This document shows, piece after piece, positions 24,944 to 33,884 of a stretch of 64,000 bases of DNA. Made by a program: the position numbers and the translations under genes. This DNA comes from Rhodospirillaceae bacterium (GTDB taxonomy: Bacteria > Pseudomonadota > Alphaproteobacteria > Rhodospirillales > Rhodospirillaceae), in contig JABJAH010000018.1 of the NCBI GenBank assembly GCA_018666155.1, positions 1 through 64,000 on the forward strand, given 5' to 3'. The notes under the pieces are model-generated. The model searched no databases. It worked only from the letters and a program-made list of their open reading frames with translations, and was not told the origin of the DNA. How positions within the stretch are numbered: the first letter of the stretch is position 1; every line of letters begins with the position of its first letter.

Positions 24944-25858
24944 TCAGGGTGATGGCCTCTTCCGCACCGTAATAATCAGCGGCGTCCATCCCTGAAGGGC
25001 GATAACGACAGCTGCGGCTAGGCGGTTAAGCCTCAGTGTGGCCGCGAGCTTGACCAAGCGCCCAACTTTTCCCAACGCCATCCATCGCCCGACTGCACCG
25101 TCGGTCATGCGTTCGCGAAACACGTCCTGTCCCAGCCCAATAATTTCAATCGGCGTGGTGTGGGCGATCTCAACCAAATGCCGTCGCGCCCATACCGGGT
25201 TTACCTCGGTGCGAATGGTCGCGGCGAAAGCGGGGTCTTTGCCGTAGATGGTTTTCATCCACCAGCAAAAGAACCGGTTAGAAAAAATTGGCGGATGAAA
25301 CGCCGCGTAATGTCCATCAAAGTAGGACAAATAATTGGGGCACACGATCTGCACGATCCCACCAGGCTTAACGACGCGTAGGGCTTCGCGGAGGACGCGG
25401 GCCGGGTCGGCGGTGTGCTCCAGCACATTCGACGAATAGACAATGTCGAAGTGGTCGTTGTCGAAGGGCAAGTTTTCTCCGGTGGCACCGACAATGCGCT
25501 CCGGGTCTAAGCCGTTTGCAGCGATGAGGTCCCGGGCTATGGCCGCGGAGTCACCAAACCCTTCGCCTTCAGGTTCAACCGCTGTCCCGTTGATCCCAAA
25601 ATGTTTGGTCCAGACGATATGGGTCACACCGCATCCAGCACCGATCTCGAGTACACGTTTACCATTAAGAGGCGTGACGCGTTGCAAGACGGCCGCCGCT
25701 TCCATGGCCCGGGCCGGGTCCAGCGTGTCAGCCGCGAACTGATGGGGGTCCAGGCCCTGAACGGGTTCAAAGTATGCCCCCTGGCTGTCGCGTACGCGGG
25801 CGAAGGCCTCGTCGGTGATTTGGCAGTCGGGCGTGGACAAAGTCTCAGCCGACCTCAT
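24944..25858 (-). CDS. Class I SAM-dependent methyltransferase, glycan-cluster type
   Basis: About 304 residues from the ATG at 25858, which overlaps the asnB stop as ATGA. KRVLEIGAGCGVTHIVWTKH is motif I, FDIVYSSNVLEHTADPARVL motif II, RVVKPGGIVQIVCPNYLSYF motif III. The C-terminus (LAAAVVIALQGWTPLIITVR) is hydrophobic and may anchor it. The acceptor is not evident. Co-translated with the asparagine synthase, suggesting modification of an amidated sugar or peptide-like residue of the surface polymer. Confidence 0.85.
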   Translation of the reverse strand: MRSAETLSTPDCQITDEAFARVRDSQGAYFEPVQGLDPHQFAADTLDPARAMEAAAVLQRVTPLNGKRVLEIGAGCGVTHIVWTKHFGINGTAVEPEGEGFGDSAAIARDLIAANGLDPERIVGATGENLPFDNDHFDIVYSSNVLEHTADPARVLREALRVVKPGGIVQIVCPNYLSYFDGHYAAFHPPIFSNRFFCWWMKTIYGKDPAFAATIRTEVNPVWARRHLVEIAHTTPIEIIGLGQDVFRERMTDGAVGRWMALGKVGRLVKLAATLRLNRLAAAVVIALQGWTPLIITVRKRPSP

Positions 25859-27708
25859 GAGGATGGTCTCAGACCATGGGACAACGCCATCCAGCACCAC
25901 AAAGCTGCGCGGTCATCCCGTTTTCCCGATTGGTGATCCTTCCATCGGCCTTTTAGCCAAGCAGGATCTGCATGGGGCACACTGTTTTGGGGCGGCTCCA
26001 TGCTGCGAAGCCACCGTGACAGTGGAATACCAAAGCCCTTCTTTTTGCGGTTCAGAATGTTCGCGGGCAGGCGGTCTTTCAAAGCGCGTTTGAGCAGCCA
26101 CTTTGTCATACGGCCTTTCAGTTTCACCTGCCACGGTAGCCGTTGAGCAAACTCAGCCACGCCGTTAGCAAGAAACGGACTGCGAACTTCAAGACCAACG
26201 GCCATGCTAGCTCGATCCGTTTTGGTCAAAATTCCGTCCGGCAAATAAAACCGAGTGTAGAAGTCGAGGCTCTTATCAACGAGGTGCGGGCTTTCGCACG
26301 CGTCCCAGGCCGCGATAGCTTCACTATAGAGGTCTTCAGCAGCAACCGGTTCGTTGAACAAATCACCGATGTCCTCCGGGCTGAGCGCGCCAAGCCACCG
26401 TGGGTTCCATTGGCTTTGCGGATGCTTAAGACCGCGCAGGCCTCGGTTCAGGATAAAATCAAAACTCATATTGGCATCGGACCGCGGTAACCATCCGGCC
26501 ACATACCGTATCGCATCATGCATGGGCTGCGGCACGACTTGGTCATACAGAGCCGCCCGCTTTAGAACCCGGAATGGATCATAGCCGGCAAACAGTTCGT
26601 CGCCCCCGTCACCGGAAAGCGCGACCGTCACATGTTTGCGGGCGAAGCGGCACAACAGATGGGTCGGCAAAATAGACGGGTCACCTTGCGGTTCGTCCAA
26701 TCGCGAGAGCAACTCTGGAAGCTCAGCTTGAGCGGCATCAAGATCGCAAATCTCGACATGGTGCGTGCTGCCAACCCGCAACGCCATTTCTTCTGCCCAG
26801 GGCGTCTCATCAAAGCTTGTCTCTCGGAAGCCAATTGAAAACGTATTCAATGAAGATGGCGTTTGGACATCCGCTGCACAGGACAATACGGCGCTGGAAT
26901 CAACCCCGCCCGATAAGAAGAGGCCGAGGGGGACATCTGCCTCGAGGCGAGACGTTACCGCATCGCCAACCAACCCGTTGAGCTCTGACGCCCAGTCGTC
27001 TTCCGTGCCGGCTGGATGCTCTGAGTTGCCCAGAGAAAACCGCCAGTATTGTTTCACCTGTATGGATAAAGTTTTGGCATCGATGGTCAGGCAGTGCCCT
27101 GGAAGCAGTTTCGAGACCCCTTCGTAGGGTGTGTGCGGCGCTGGAAAAAACCCGTGCGCAAAGAATTTCTGAAGCGCGATCTTTGACGGAGAGGCATCAC
27201 TTAGGGATGGGTGCTGCAGCAGCGCCGTGAGTTCTGAGCCAAAGACAAACACATCGGGCCGAGTCGCGTAGTAAAGCGGCTTCTCACCAAACCGATCACG
27301 GGCCAGAGTGACGGTGCTTTTGTTGCGGTCATAGATTGCCAGGGCGAACATGCCGTCGAGGCGAACAAAGAGGTCGTGTCCCCAGGCTTTCCAACCGTGC
27401 ACTAAGACTTCGGTGTCGGCATGGTCCGACGTGAAGTGATGCCCGAGCTGTTCCAACTCCGCGCGCAAAGCTCGGTGGTTATAGATCAACCCGTTGAACA
27501 CAACGGCCACGGTGCCTTCGGCATCCCACATGGGTTGTGTGCCGCCCGCCGGATCGAGAACGATCAGACGGCGATGGCCAAGAAAAACCGGGGCATGGTG
27601 GTCGCGGTAATAGCCTTCGCCGTCGGGGCCGCGATGAACCAGCGCGGCGGTCATGGCGCGCAGAATGTCTTCGTCGCCGGTGCCGACGAATCCCGCTAGG
27701 CCGCACAT
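25855..27708 (-). CDS. asnB: Asparagine synthase (glutamine-hydrolysing)
   Basis: 617 residues. Cys2 of MCGLAGFVGTG is the N-terminal nucleophile of the glutaminase domain, with HRGPDGEG and FNGLIYNH following. The synthetase domain contains the ATP-pyrophosphatase loop FLSGGVDSSAVL and SGDGGDELFAGYDPF. Classical members amidate aspartate; copies in polysaccharide clusters often amidate uronic acids or other carboxyl groups, and this copy lies between a GT2 and a methyltransferase, so that use is plausible. It overlaps the methyltransferase gene by 4 bp. Confidence 0.93.
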   Translation of the reverse strand: MCGLAGFVGTGDEDILRAMTAALVHRGPDGEGYYRDHHAPVFLGHRRLIVLDPAGGTQPMWDAEGTVAVVFNGLIYNHRALRAELEQLGHHFTSDHADTEVLVHGWKAWGHDLFVRLDGMFALAIYDRNKSTVTLARDRFGEKPLYYATRPDVFVFGSELTALLQHPSLSDASPSKIALQKFFAHGFFPAPHTPYEGVSKLLPGHCLTIDAKTLSIQVKQYWRFSLGNSEHPAGTEDDWASELNGLVGDAVTSRLEADVPLGLFLSGGVDSSAVLSCAADVQTPSSLNTFSIGFRETSFDETPWAEEMALRVGSTHHVEICDLDAAQAELPELLSRLDEPQGDPSILPTHLLCRFARKHVTVALSGDGGDELFAGYDPFRVLKRAALYDQVVPQPMHDAIRYVAGWLPRSDANMSFDFILNRGLRGLKHPQSQWNPRWLGALSPEDIGDLFNEPVAAEDLYSEAIAAWDACESPHLVDKSLDFYTRFYLPDGILTKTDRASMAVGLEVRSPFLANGVAEFAQRLPWQVKLKGRMTKWLLKRALKDRLPANILNRKKKGFGIPLSRWLRSMEPPQNSVPHADPAWLKGRWKDHQSGKRDDRAALWCWMALSHGLRPSS

Positions 27709-27727
27709 GGGCGATGACAGGCAGAGA

Positions 27728-28711
27728 TCACGGCTGCTCGTCCATGTTGATGCTGCTGCGCACGGTGTATTGCCGCTTGCCCTGGGATTCGTAATAAACC
27801 CGAACCAACACTTCGGCCAGCAAGCCCATGAGAAGGCACATCACGCCGGTGATAAAGCCTAATGTGAACAACAGCGGCAATGGCGTTTCAATAAACGACG
27901 TGCCTGCAAATAACTTCAGGTAAAGAGCCCATACACCGGCAATGAAAGAGATGCCGAAGAATCCAAAGCCGACGGCGCCGAAAATATAAATTGGTTTGGC
28001 TTCATACTGGGTGAGAAACTTCACCACCAACAGATCGAGTAGCACCTTGAACACACGGCTCATGCCGTATTTGGATTGGCCTCTTTCTCGAGGGCGATGG
28101 GTGACGACTACTTCGGCGACTTTCGCGCCTTGCCAATGGGCATAGATGGGAACAAAGCGATGCATCTCTCCATAGAGACGGAAATCTTCGAGCATGTCGC
28201 GCCGGTAAGCCTTAAGGGTGCAGCCATAGTCCTTTAGGCGCACGCCAGAGACCCACGAGATGACGGCATTGGCGATCCGCGATGGAAATATCCGAGACCA
28301 AAATGCGTCTTTCCGATTTTTGCGCCAGCCAGAAACAACACCAAAGCCTTCGTCCAGCTTTTCGAGCAATGCGCCTATGTCTGCAGGATCATTTTGTAAG
28401 TCACCATCCATGGGAACAATAACCGAACCCTTGGCGTGATCGATGCCCGCCATCATCGCCGGTGTTTGTCCGACATTGCGCTTAAAGCTGAGCGCTTTGA
28501 ACTTAGAATTCTCTGCCGCAGCAGCGGTCAAGCGATCCAAGGTGTCGTCCGTCGATCCGTCGTCGACAAAGATCACTTCGTAAGGACGGTTGAGACCATC
28601 CAGAGCCGGGGTCAATGCGGCACACAACGGTTCGACGTTCTCACCTTCATTGAACAGAGGAATGATGACCGACACTAAATCTGAGTCGTTCGTATTGTGT
28701 GTCTTCACCAC
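27728..28711 (-). CDS. Family 2 glycosyltransferase with C-terminal membrane helices (DPM/ArnC type)
   Basis: The catalytic domain has VSVIIPLFNEGENVEPL, EVIFVDDGSTDDTLDRL (the DxD-type metal/nucleotide site) and VIVPMDGDLQNDPADI, followed by RDMLEDFRLYGEMHRF. The C-terminus has two transmembrane helices (FGAVGFGFFGISFIAGVWAL and PLPLLFTLGFITGVMCLLMG). This is the DPM1/ArnC/GtrB class that moves a sugar to undecaprenyl or dolichyl phosphate. The frame is open to a GTG at 28804, which is only 28 bp from the divergent amidotransferase gene; the GTG at 28711 with GGCGG upstream, just before the conserved start, is preferred but not certain. Confidence 0.88.
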   Translation of the reverse strand: MVKTHNTNDSDLVSVIIPLFNEGENVEPLCAALTPALDGLNRPYEVIFVDDGSTDDTLDRLTAAAAENSKFKALSFKRNVGQTPAMMAGIDHAKGSVIVPMDGDLQNDPADIGALLEKLDEGFGVVSGWRKNRKDAFWSRIFPSRIANAVISWVSGVRLKDYGCTLKAYRRDMLEDFRLYGEMHRFVPIYAHWQGAKVAEVVVTHRPRERGQSKYGMSRVFKVLLDLLVVKFLTQYEAKPIYIFGAVGFGFFGISFIAGVWALYLKLFAGTSFIETPLPLLFTLGFITGVMCLLMGLLAEVLVRVYYESQGKRQYTVRSSINMDEQP

Positions 28712-28832
28712 CAGAGGGCCGCCTTGTTGCCGAGTACCGTGCGGGTAAGTATGGAAGGTTCTGTACCCCTTGTCCAAGGGCCGTGTTACAAATTGGCCAA
28801 TCACTTTGTTTGCGTCCAGCTAAGGTCCATCC

Positions 28833-30005
28833 ATGAAATCCTGCGCCCAATGCCTCCTTCCCGAAACGGCCGAAGCCACGACCTTTGACGATACTGGCAC
28901 CTGTTCCGTATGCCGCCAGATCGAGTTCAAGGAAGAAAAGGTTGATTGGGTAGATCGCGCCAGCCAGCTGGATGTCCTTGTCGCCCAATACAAAGACACA
29001 GGGTTGTACGACTGCATTGTTCCTTTTTCAGGCGGTAAGGATTCCACCTACCAACTTTGGTACATCGTTACCCAGTTGAAAATGAAGCCACTGGTGGTCC
29101 GCTTTGATCACGGGTTTTATCGCGAAACTCTGGAAGAAAATAATAAGCGCACGTTCAAGATGCTCGGCGTCGACGTGGTGCAGTTCACGCCCAGTTGGCA
29201 TGTCGTTCGCGAATTGATGCTGGAGAGCTTAAAGCGCCGCGGCGATTTTTGTTGGCACTGCCATACGGGCATTTATGCCCACACCATGCAAATAGCGATC
29301 CGCTATGAAATACCGTTATTGTTCTGGGGCGAAAGCTTAGCGGAGTACCAAAGCTTCTATAGCTACGAAGAAATGGAAGAGGTTGACGAGAAGCGTTTCA
29401 ACCGCGCCATGAACCTCGGCATGACCGCCGACGACATGTTCGAGTTTCTCGGCGGTCGAGTCACCAAGCGCGATCTCTATCCGTTTGCCTATCCGCCACG
29501 CAAAGAGTTGCAGAAGCTCGGCTGTCGGTCGGTCTGCCTGGGCAGTTACATCAAGTGGGACACCAAGAAGCAGGTCGAGATCATCAAAAAGGAACTTGAT
29601 TGGCAGGGGGATCGCGTTGAAGGAATCCCGCCGCAGTTCGACTACGAGAAAATTGAATGCCACATGCAAGGCATCCGCGATTACCTAAAATACATCAAGC
29701 GTGGGATGGGGCGGACCAATCACCTCGCCAACATCGAAATTCGTAATGGTCGGATGACCCGCGAAGAGGGTGAGCGGCTTGAGCGTGAATATGACGGTAA
29801 GCGCCCGCCCTCTCTCGATATCTTTTTGGAATACCTTCATATGACGGAAAAGGAATTCCTTGAGGCCGCGATGTCTCATCAGGTTGATCCTCATCGCTTT
29901 CAGCCCAATCAGGTTGAAGACGGCGAGCGCATGCCGGACATGGATTCTTGGGACCGCACCACGGTTCCGTGGCCCGATCGCCCCAGTATGAAAATCGGCG
30001 GCTAA
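28833..30005 (+). CDS. N-acetyl sugar amidotransferase (WbpG/PseA/LegG-like)
   Basis: 390 residues. CAQC (Cys4, Cys7) and CSVC (Cys24, Cys27) look like a zinc site; FSGGKDST at 65-72 is the ATP-pyrophosphatase loop; FDHGFYRETLEENNKR and RGDFCWHCHTG are strongly typical of the family. These enzymes turn an N-acetyl group on a sugar into an acetamidino group using ammonia from HisH/HisF-like partners, as WbpG with HisH2/HisF2 does in Pseudomonas O-antigen. Such partners are found here 2.5 kb downstream on the same strand, separated by an oppositely transcribed subtilase. Start at ATG 28833, divergent from the GT2 gene. Confidence 0.92.
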   Translation: MKSCAQCLLPETAEATTFDDTGTCSVCRQIEFKEEKVDWVDRASQLDVLVAQYKDTGLYDCIVPFSGGKDSTYQLWYIVTQLKMKPLVVRFDHGFYRETLEENNKRTFKMLGVDVVQFTPSWHVVRELMLESLKRRGDFCWHCHTGIYAHTMQIAIRYEIPLLFWGESLAEYQSFYSYEEMEEVDEKRFNRAMNLGMTADDMFEFLGGRVTKRDLYPFAYPPRKELQKLGCRSVCLGSYIKWDTKKQVEIIKKELDWQGDRVEGIPPQFDYEKIECHMQGIRDYLKYIKRGMGRTNHLANIEIRNGRMTREEGERLEREYDGKRPPSLDIFLEYLHMTEKEFLEAAMSHQVDPHRFQPNQVEDGERMPDMDSWDRTTVPWPDRPSMKIGG

Positions 30006-30012
30006 AGCGGCG

Positions 30013-32277
30013 CTACAGGTCGCACTTGGCAGTCATGTTGGTCAGCACCCCACCGACTTCATTGTCGACGATATGCTGCGCGAAGCCGGTAAAGCTGCTC
30101 TGCAATTCCAAATTCAGGTGGAACTGATCGCTCTCGGGCGTGCCGCCGAAAAACTCGACCAGATCACTGACGAGCACCATCGATGACGTGTTCGGTGCAA
30201 CGCCGCTAGTAAAGTTAAAATTGCCGAGAGAAGAGCCATCTCGCGCATCGGTGACCACAAAGGTTGGATTGGCCTCAGACGTTCCCGAATTATGGACCAA
30301 CAAATAACTCGGATATCCGGTGATAATCGACGTATGCACGTTGCCGATATCGCGCACCGTGTTCGCGAGGCCGTTGCCGCAACCAGACAAATTCGTCAAC
30401 GAGCCACCGGCCGGATTCCACAAGACATGTTGAAGGTAACCGCTGAACGTTGCCGTGACGTGCAAGGTGTAGCTTTGGGTGTCACCTCCGGCGGGTGTTA
30501 TCGCGGGCGATGCCCCGTCTTCAATGTTTTCCATACTCACTTGTATGGATGCACCGGCGGTAACGCTGCGCGTATAAGTGCCTGCTGTCTCACCAGTGAG
30601 ATCGTCAACCACGTCAACGGTCACAGTTCCTGAATTGGAACCCGGATTATAAAATCGGATGTTGCTTTGCGCTTTGGTGCGGTTGGAGGCAAAGGCACCA
30701 GCGATCACGCGCCCTGTCGGGTTACCACTGCCGCCCATGAACGCGAGCGCAGCCTCCACATCGATCAGCGGTGTGCTCCATGTCCATGCGGCGAGTGTGG
30801 TGGGAACACCCGTGCTTTCCAGAGCGATTTCAATTTCGTCCGCAGTGGCATTGGGGTTGGCGGATTTAAGAAGGGCGATGGCTCCCGCCACATGAGGCGT
30901 CGCCATGGAGGTGCCCGAGAAGGTCGCGTAACTATTGTTAGGAACGGCAGAGACGATAAAGACGCCCGGTGCCAGCACATCCACCATAGGGGCATGGTTT
31001 ACGGTGCTGTCGGGCACCGTAATGATTGAAGAGCTGACTGTGATTGCGGTCGAGATGCAGCCTGGGTTTTCAACGGAGCCGACAGCTTCGGCATTGCCAG
31101 CGGCGATGGTGGTCAACACACCCAAGTCACGCAAAGTGTCGATGGCGGTCTTGTGAACATTGTTGTCACAGGCCGTGTTGGTGAGCTCGGACCCGAGACT
31201 CATATTGGTGGCGGCAATGGAGAACGAGCTGGTTAGATTGATGACGTGATTGAGGGCGGCCACTGTCGCCGAGTCATAGGAGAGCTCGCAGGAAGGTTCA
31301 TCGTCACAGGAGTCCGGATCATTCACTCGAGTAAATACTTGAATGGGAATGAGGTCTGCGCCGTACGCCACACCCCGCCGGGTGGTTGACCCAATTTGGT
31401 CATTGCCGGCTGCAATGCCTGCGACATGAGATCCGTGGTCACAGACCGTGGTACCAGACGGACAGAGGCTAGCCGAGCCGGTCCCGATCTGGCTGACGTT
31501 GCCGTTGGCGCATAGGGATTCATCCGCGGCGTCAAAGGTGTCGGAGAAGCAAGCCTCAGCGACGATCTTACCGGCGAACATGTCATGGTTCGCATCGATG
31601 CCGTCATCCAGGATAGCGATGGCCTGTCCGGTTCCGATCACGCCTTGAGCCCAGACCTGCTCGGCATTGATGTATCCAACTGAGGTATCGAGTAACGGCG
31701 TTGCCGCGCCACTGGGTGTGCTGGTTGACGATGACGTTGCATGGCTTCGCGCGGCGCGTTCAGCTGCCGCGTCTTCTGCAGTTGCACCATTGGCTGAAGC
31801 ATTGAGAGTTGCGAGTTCGTTATCCGACACGATCACTTTTCGCACTACGTCCCGATTTGGTCGACGGGCTCGGTTGAGTGTGACCGCGGTGATTCCTGGA
31901 TCGCGAAGCAAGACTTCTAGGCCCGCCTCGTCGACGGTGGTGACGAAAAACGGCAAGTTTTCGTAGGTGCGTTGCATCGTGATGCCATGAGCTGCCATCG
32001 AGTTCTCAAGACCGGAACGGCGAGAGGCAATGCCTTCGCGCACACGGTTTAAACGGTCGCGCGGTGTCATGGGATTGGCGGATTGAACTGCAGGGCCTTC
32101 TCGGGCGGGCTCAGCTGCAGCGGCAGGTTCGGCGACAGCCATCCTAACCAGAACGGTGGCTTGGCCTTTATCGGCGATGCGCGCGCGGATTTCGGTGAGA
32201 GGGTCTTGAGCGAGGGCCGGCGTCGCGAAACTGATCAAAAAAAGCCCAATCGCCGCGGCCGCGGGTCGTCCTATCAT
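30013..32277 (-). CDS. Secreted subtilisin-like serine protease (S8 family)
   Basis: 754 residues with a signal peptide ending ATPALAQ, an I9-like propeptide region (LVRMAVAE ... FFVTTVDEAGLEVLL) and the catalytic domain: Asp224 in ILDDGID, His281 in DHGSHVAG, oxyanion Asn395 in AAGNAEA, Ser457 in SGTSMATPHVAG. The C-terminal 220 residues are beta-rich with paired motifs (SGYLQHVLWNP and TGFAQHIVDNE), probably two related domains. AAAAGGA lies before the ATG. It is convergent with the amidotransferase gene and divergent from hisH. An exported, perhaps surface, protease; its presence inside the glycan region looks like a later insertion. Confidence 0.93.
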   Translation of the reverse strand: MIGRPAAAAIGLFLISFATPALAQDPLTEIRARIADKGQATVLVRMAVAEPAAAAEPAREGPAVQSANPMTPRDRLNRVREGIASRRSGLENSMAAHGITMQRTYENLPFFVTTVDEAGLEVLLRDPGITAVTLNRARRPNRDVVRKVIVSDNELATLNASANGATAEDAAAERAARSHATSSSTSTPSGAATPLLDTSVGYINAEQVWAQGVIGTGQAIAILDDGIDANHDMFAGKIVAEACFSDTFDAADESLCANGNVSQIGTGSASLCPSGTTVCDHGSHVAGIAAGNDQIGSTTRRGVAYGADLIPIQVFTRVNDPDSCDDEPSCELSYDSATVAALNHVINLTSSFSIAATNMSLGSELTNTACDNNVHKTAIDTLRDLGVLTTIAAGNAEAVGSVENPGCISTAITVSSSIITVPDSTVNHAPMVDVLAPGVFIVSAVPNNSYATFSGTSMATPHVAGAIALLKSANPNATADEIEIALESTGVPTTLAAWTWSTPLIDVEAALAFMGGSGNPTGRVIAGAFASNRTKAQSNIRFYNPGSNSGTVTVDVVDDLTGETAGTYTRSVTAGASIQVSMENIEDGASPAITPAGGDTQSYTLHVTATFSGYLQHVLWNPAGGSLTNLSGCGNGLANTVRDIGNVHTSIITGYPSYLLVHNSGTSEANPTFVVTDARDGSSLGNFNFTSGVAPNTSSMVLVSDLVEFFGGTPESDQFHLNLELQSSFTGFAQHIVDNEVGGVLTNMTAKCDL

Positions 32278-32322
32278 GTCACGTCCTTTTCGGATGATCG
32301 TTACGCCATCCTACCCTGGGTC

Positions 32323-32328
32323 ATTATA
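32323..32328 (-). promoter_or_regulatory. Candidate -10 box of the subtilase gene
   Basis: A perfect TATAAT on the minus strand lies 46 bp before the subtilase ATG, in the 185-bp space between the divergent subtilase and hisH genes. The matching -35 region is poor, so this is only a candidate. Confidence 0.35.
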
Positions 32329-32462
32329 TACCCTATCCAACGTTTATGAGTCCCTAACAGATGCCAAATGGTTGCCCCTATATGTGGCCTGATTGAGGCG
32401 TTTTTCACATCACCTCGCTGGCGCGCCTTGACAAAAAACGGCCTCCCGCTGAAAACCGACCC

Positions 32463-33089
32463 ATGACTTCTATCGCCATCATTGATTACGGGCGCGGCAA
32501 TGTTCGTTCGGTGTTCAACGCGCTGGACTACATTGGCGTCACCGCAACCGTTACCGATGATCCAGCGGTGATTGACAACGCGTCTCATATTCTGTTGCCG
32601 GGGGTTGGCGCCTTTGGTGACGCCGTTGATGCCTTAAAGGCACGTGGCCTTCCCGAGGTTCTCCATCGCCAAGCTTTTGATAAGGGCAAACCCTTCCTTG
32701 GGGTCTGTGTTGGCATGCAAGTGCTGGCCAGTAAAAGTTATGAACACGGCGAGCACGCCGGCCTTGGCTGGCTGGACGCCGAGGTGCGGCGCATCGACCC
32801 TGGTCCCGATGGCCTAAAGGTGCCCCACATGGGGTGGAATAGTGTGACACCCACGCGGGCTCATCCTTTGTTCGACGGCATTAAAACCGAAACTCTGGTG
32901 TTCTATTTCGTCCATAGTTTTGCGGTGACCACTGAAGACGCTGATAAAGTTCTCGCCACCAGTGATTACGGCAAACCGTTCACGGCGACGTTGGCCTGGG
33001 ACAACATTGTCACCACCCAATTTCATCCAGAGAAGAGCCAAGACTCTGGTCTTGAGGTCCTAACGAACTTCACGCGGTGGAATCCGTAG
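32463..33089 (+). CDS. Glutamine amidotransferase, HisH-like (HisH2 type, sugar amidotransferase partner)
   Basis: 208 residues of the HisH family: nucleophile Cys82 in GVCVGMQ, and His188 and Glu190 in QFHPEKS complete the triad; HILLPGVGAFGDAVDAL is the usual N-terminal block. It produces ammonia from glutamine. Canonical HisH feeds HisF for histidine synthesis, but here there are no hisA, hisB, hisI or other his genes, and a WbpG-like enzyme is nearby, so it more probably feeds sugar amidination. It is 4 bp from the HisF-like gene. TTGACA at 32428-32433 is a possible -35 but no -10 fits. Confidence 0.85.
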   Translation: MTSIAIIDYGRGNVRSVFNALDYIGVTATVTDDPAVIDNASHILLPGVGAFGDAVDALKARGLPEVLHRQAFDKGKPFLGVCVGMQVLASKSYEHGEHAGLGWLDAEVRRIDPGPDGLKVPHMGWNSVTPTRAHPLFDGIKTETLVFYFVHSFAVTTEDADKVLATSDYGKPFTATLAWDNIVTTQFHPEKSQDSGLEVLTNFTRWNP

Positions 33090-33093
33090 GCGC

Positions 33094-33870
33094 ATGCTGA
33101 AAAAACGTATCATCCCGAAGTTTCTGTTACGCGACGGTCGCTTGGTCAAATACCGCCAGTTCTTTGACGACGAACGTCGAGCGGGCAACCCGGTGTCGAC
33201 CGCGAAGGTTTATAACGATTACGGCGCTGACGAATTCATCGTCCTCGACATCGTGCCCAGTGAAGAGTCGAAGGCTAAGGTGCGCGATATCGTTAAGACG
33301 ATGAGCGAAGAAATTTTTATGCCATTCACGGTTGGTGGTGGGGTGACATCTCTGGACGATGTTAACGGACTGCTTCGTGCCGGAGCCGATAAAGTTTCAG
33401 TCAACAGCTATGCCGTGCGCAATCCGTCATTCGTTGCGGAGGCCGCACGTGCGTTCGGCGATCAATGCATGGCTGTCTCGATAGACTACAAAGAGGTATC
33501 ACCCGGTGTGCCGCGCGTGTTCATTGATGGTGGCCGCGAGAAGACCAGTCATAATCCCGTCGACTGGGCGCTGCGCACGCAGGATTCCAATTGCGGCGAA
33601 ATCCTTCTGACGTCGATTGATCGGGACGGCATGATGTCTGGCTATGATGTGGATATGATCGCCCAGCTCGATGAGCAACTCGATGTGCCTCTGGTGGTAT
33701 CGGGCGGCTGCGGTGGGCTGCAGCATTGCATCGATGCCTTTGCGTCCGGCGCCTCTGCGGTCGCCATATCGTCCCTGTTTCTGTTTACGGATCACAGCCC
33801 CATTAAACTGCGCTCGCATCTTGTCTCCAACGGCATTAACGTGAGAGCGAGTAAAACCAGCCGTAACTAG
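33094..33870 (+). CDS. HisF-like cyclase subunit (HisF2 type, sugar amidotransferase partner)
   Basis: 258-residue TIM barrel with both phosphate-binding halves (MPFTVGGGVTSLDDV, LVVSGGCGGLQHC). It differs from canonical HisF in telling places: the start IIPKFLLRDGRLVKYRQF replaces the usual IIPCLDVKDGRVVKG, and RRAGNPVSTAKVYNDYGADE is typical of the HisF2/WbpZ-like group. In those systems the barrel passes ammonia to the sugar amidotransferase. Immediately downstream of hisH-like and upstream of the hexapeptide acetyltransferase, likely one operon. Confidence 0.85.
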   Translation: MLKKRIIPKFLLRDGRLVKYRQFFDDERRAGNPVSTAKVYNDYGADEFIVLDIVPSEESKAKVRDIVKTMSEEIFMPFTVGGGVTSLDDVNGLLRAGADKVSVNSYAVRNPSFVAEAARAFGDQCMAVSIDYKEVSPGVPRVFIDGGREKTSHNPVDWALRTQDSNCGEILLTSIDRDGMMSGYDVDMIAQLDEQLDVPLVVSGGCGGLQHCIDAFASGASAVAISSLFLFTDHSPIKLRSHLVSNGINVRASKTSRN

Positions 33871-33884
33871 GAACCTGTTTGCCC

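Noticed and set aside
32463-33870. Histidine biosynthesis genes hisH and hisF
   Set aside because: No other his genes are nearby, the HisF N-terminus is non-canonical, and a WbpG-like enzyme is close by; sugar amidination is the better reading, though a genome-wide check is needed.
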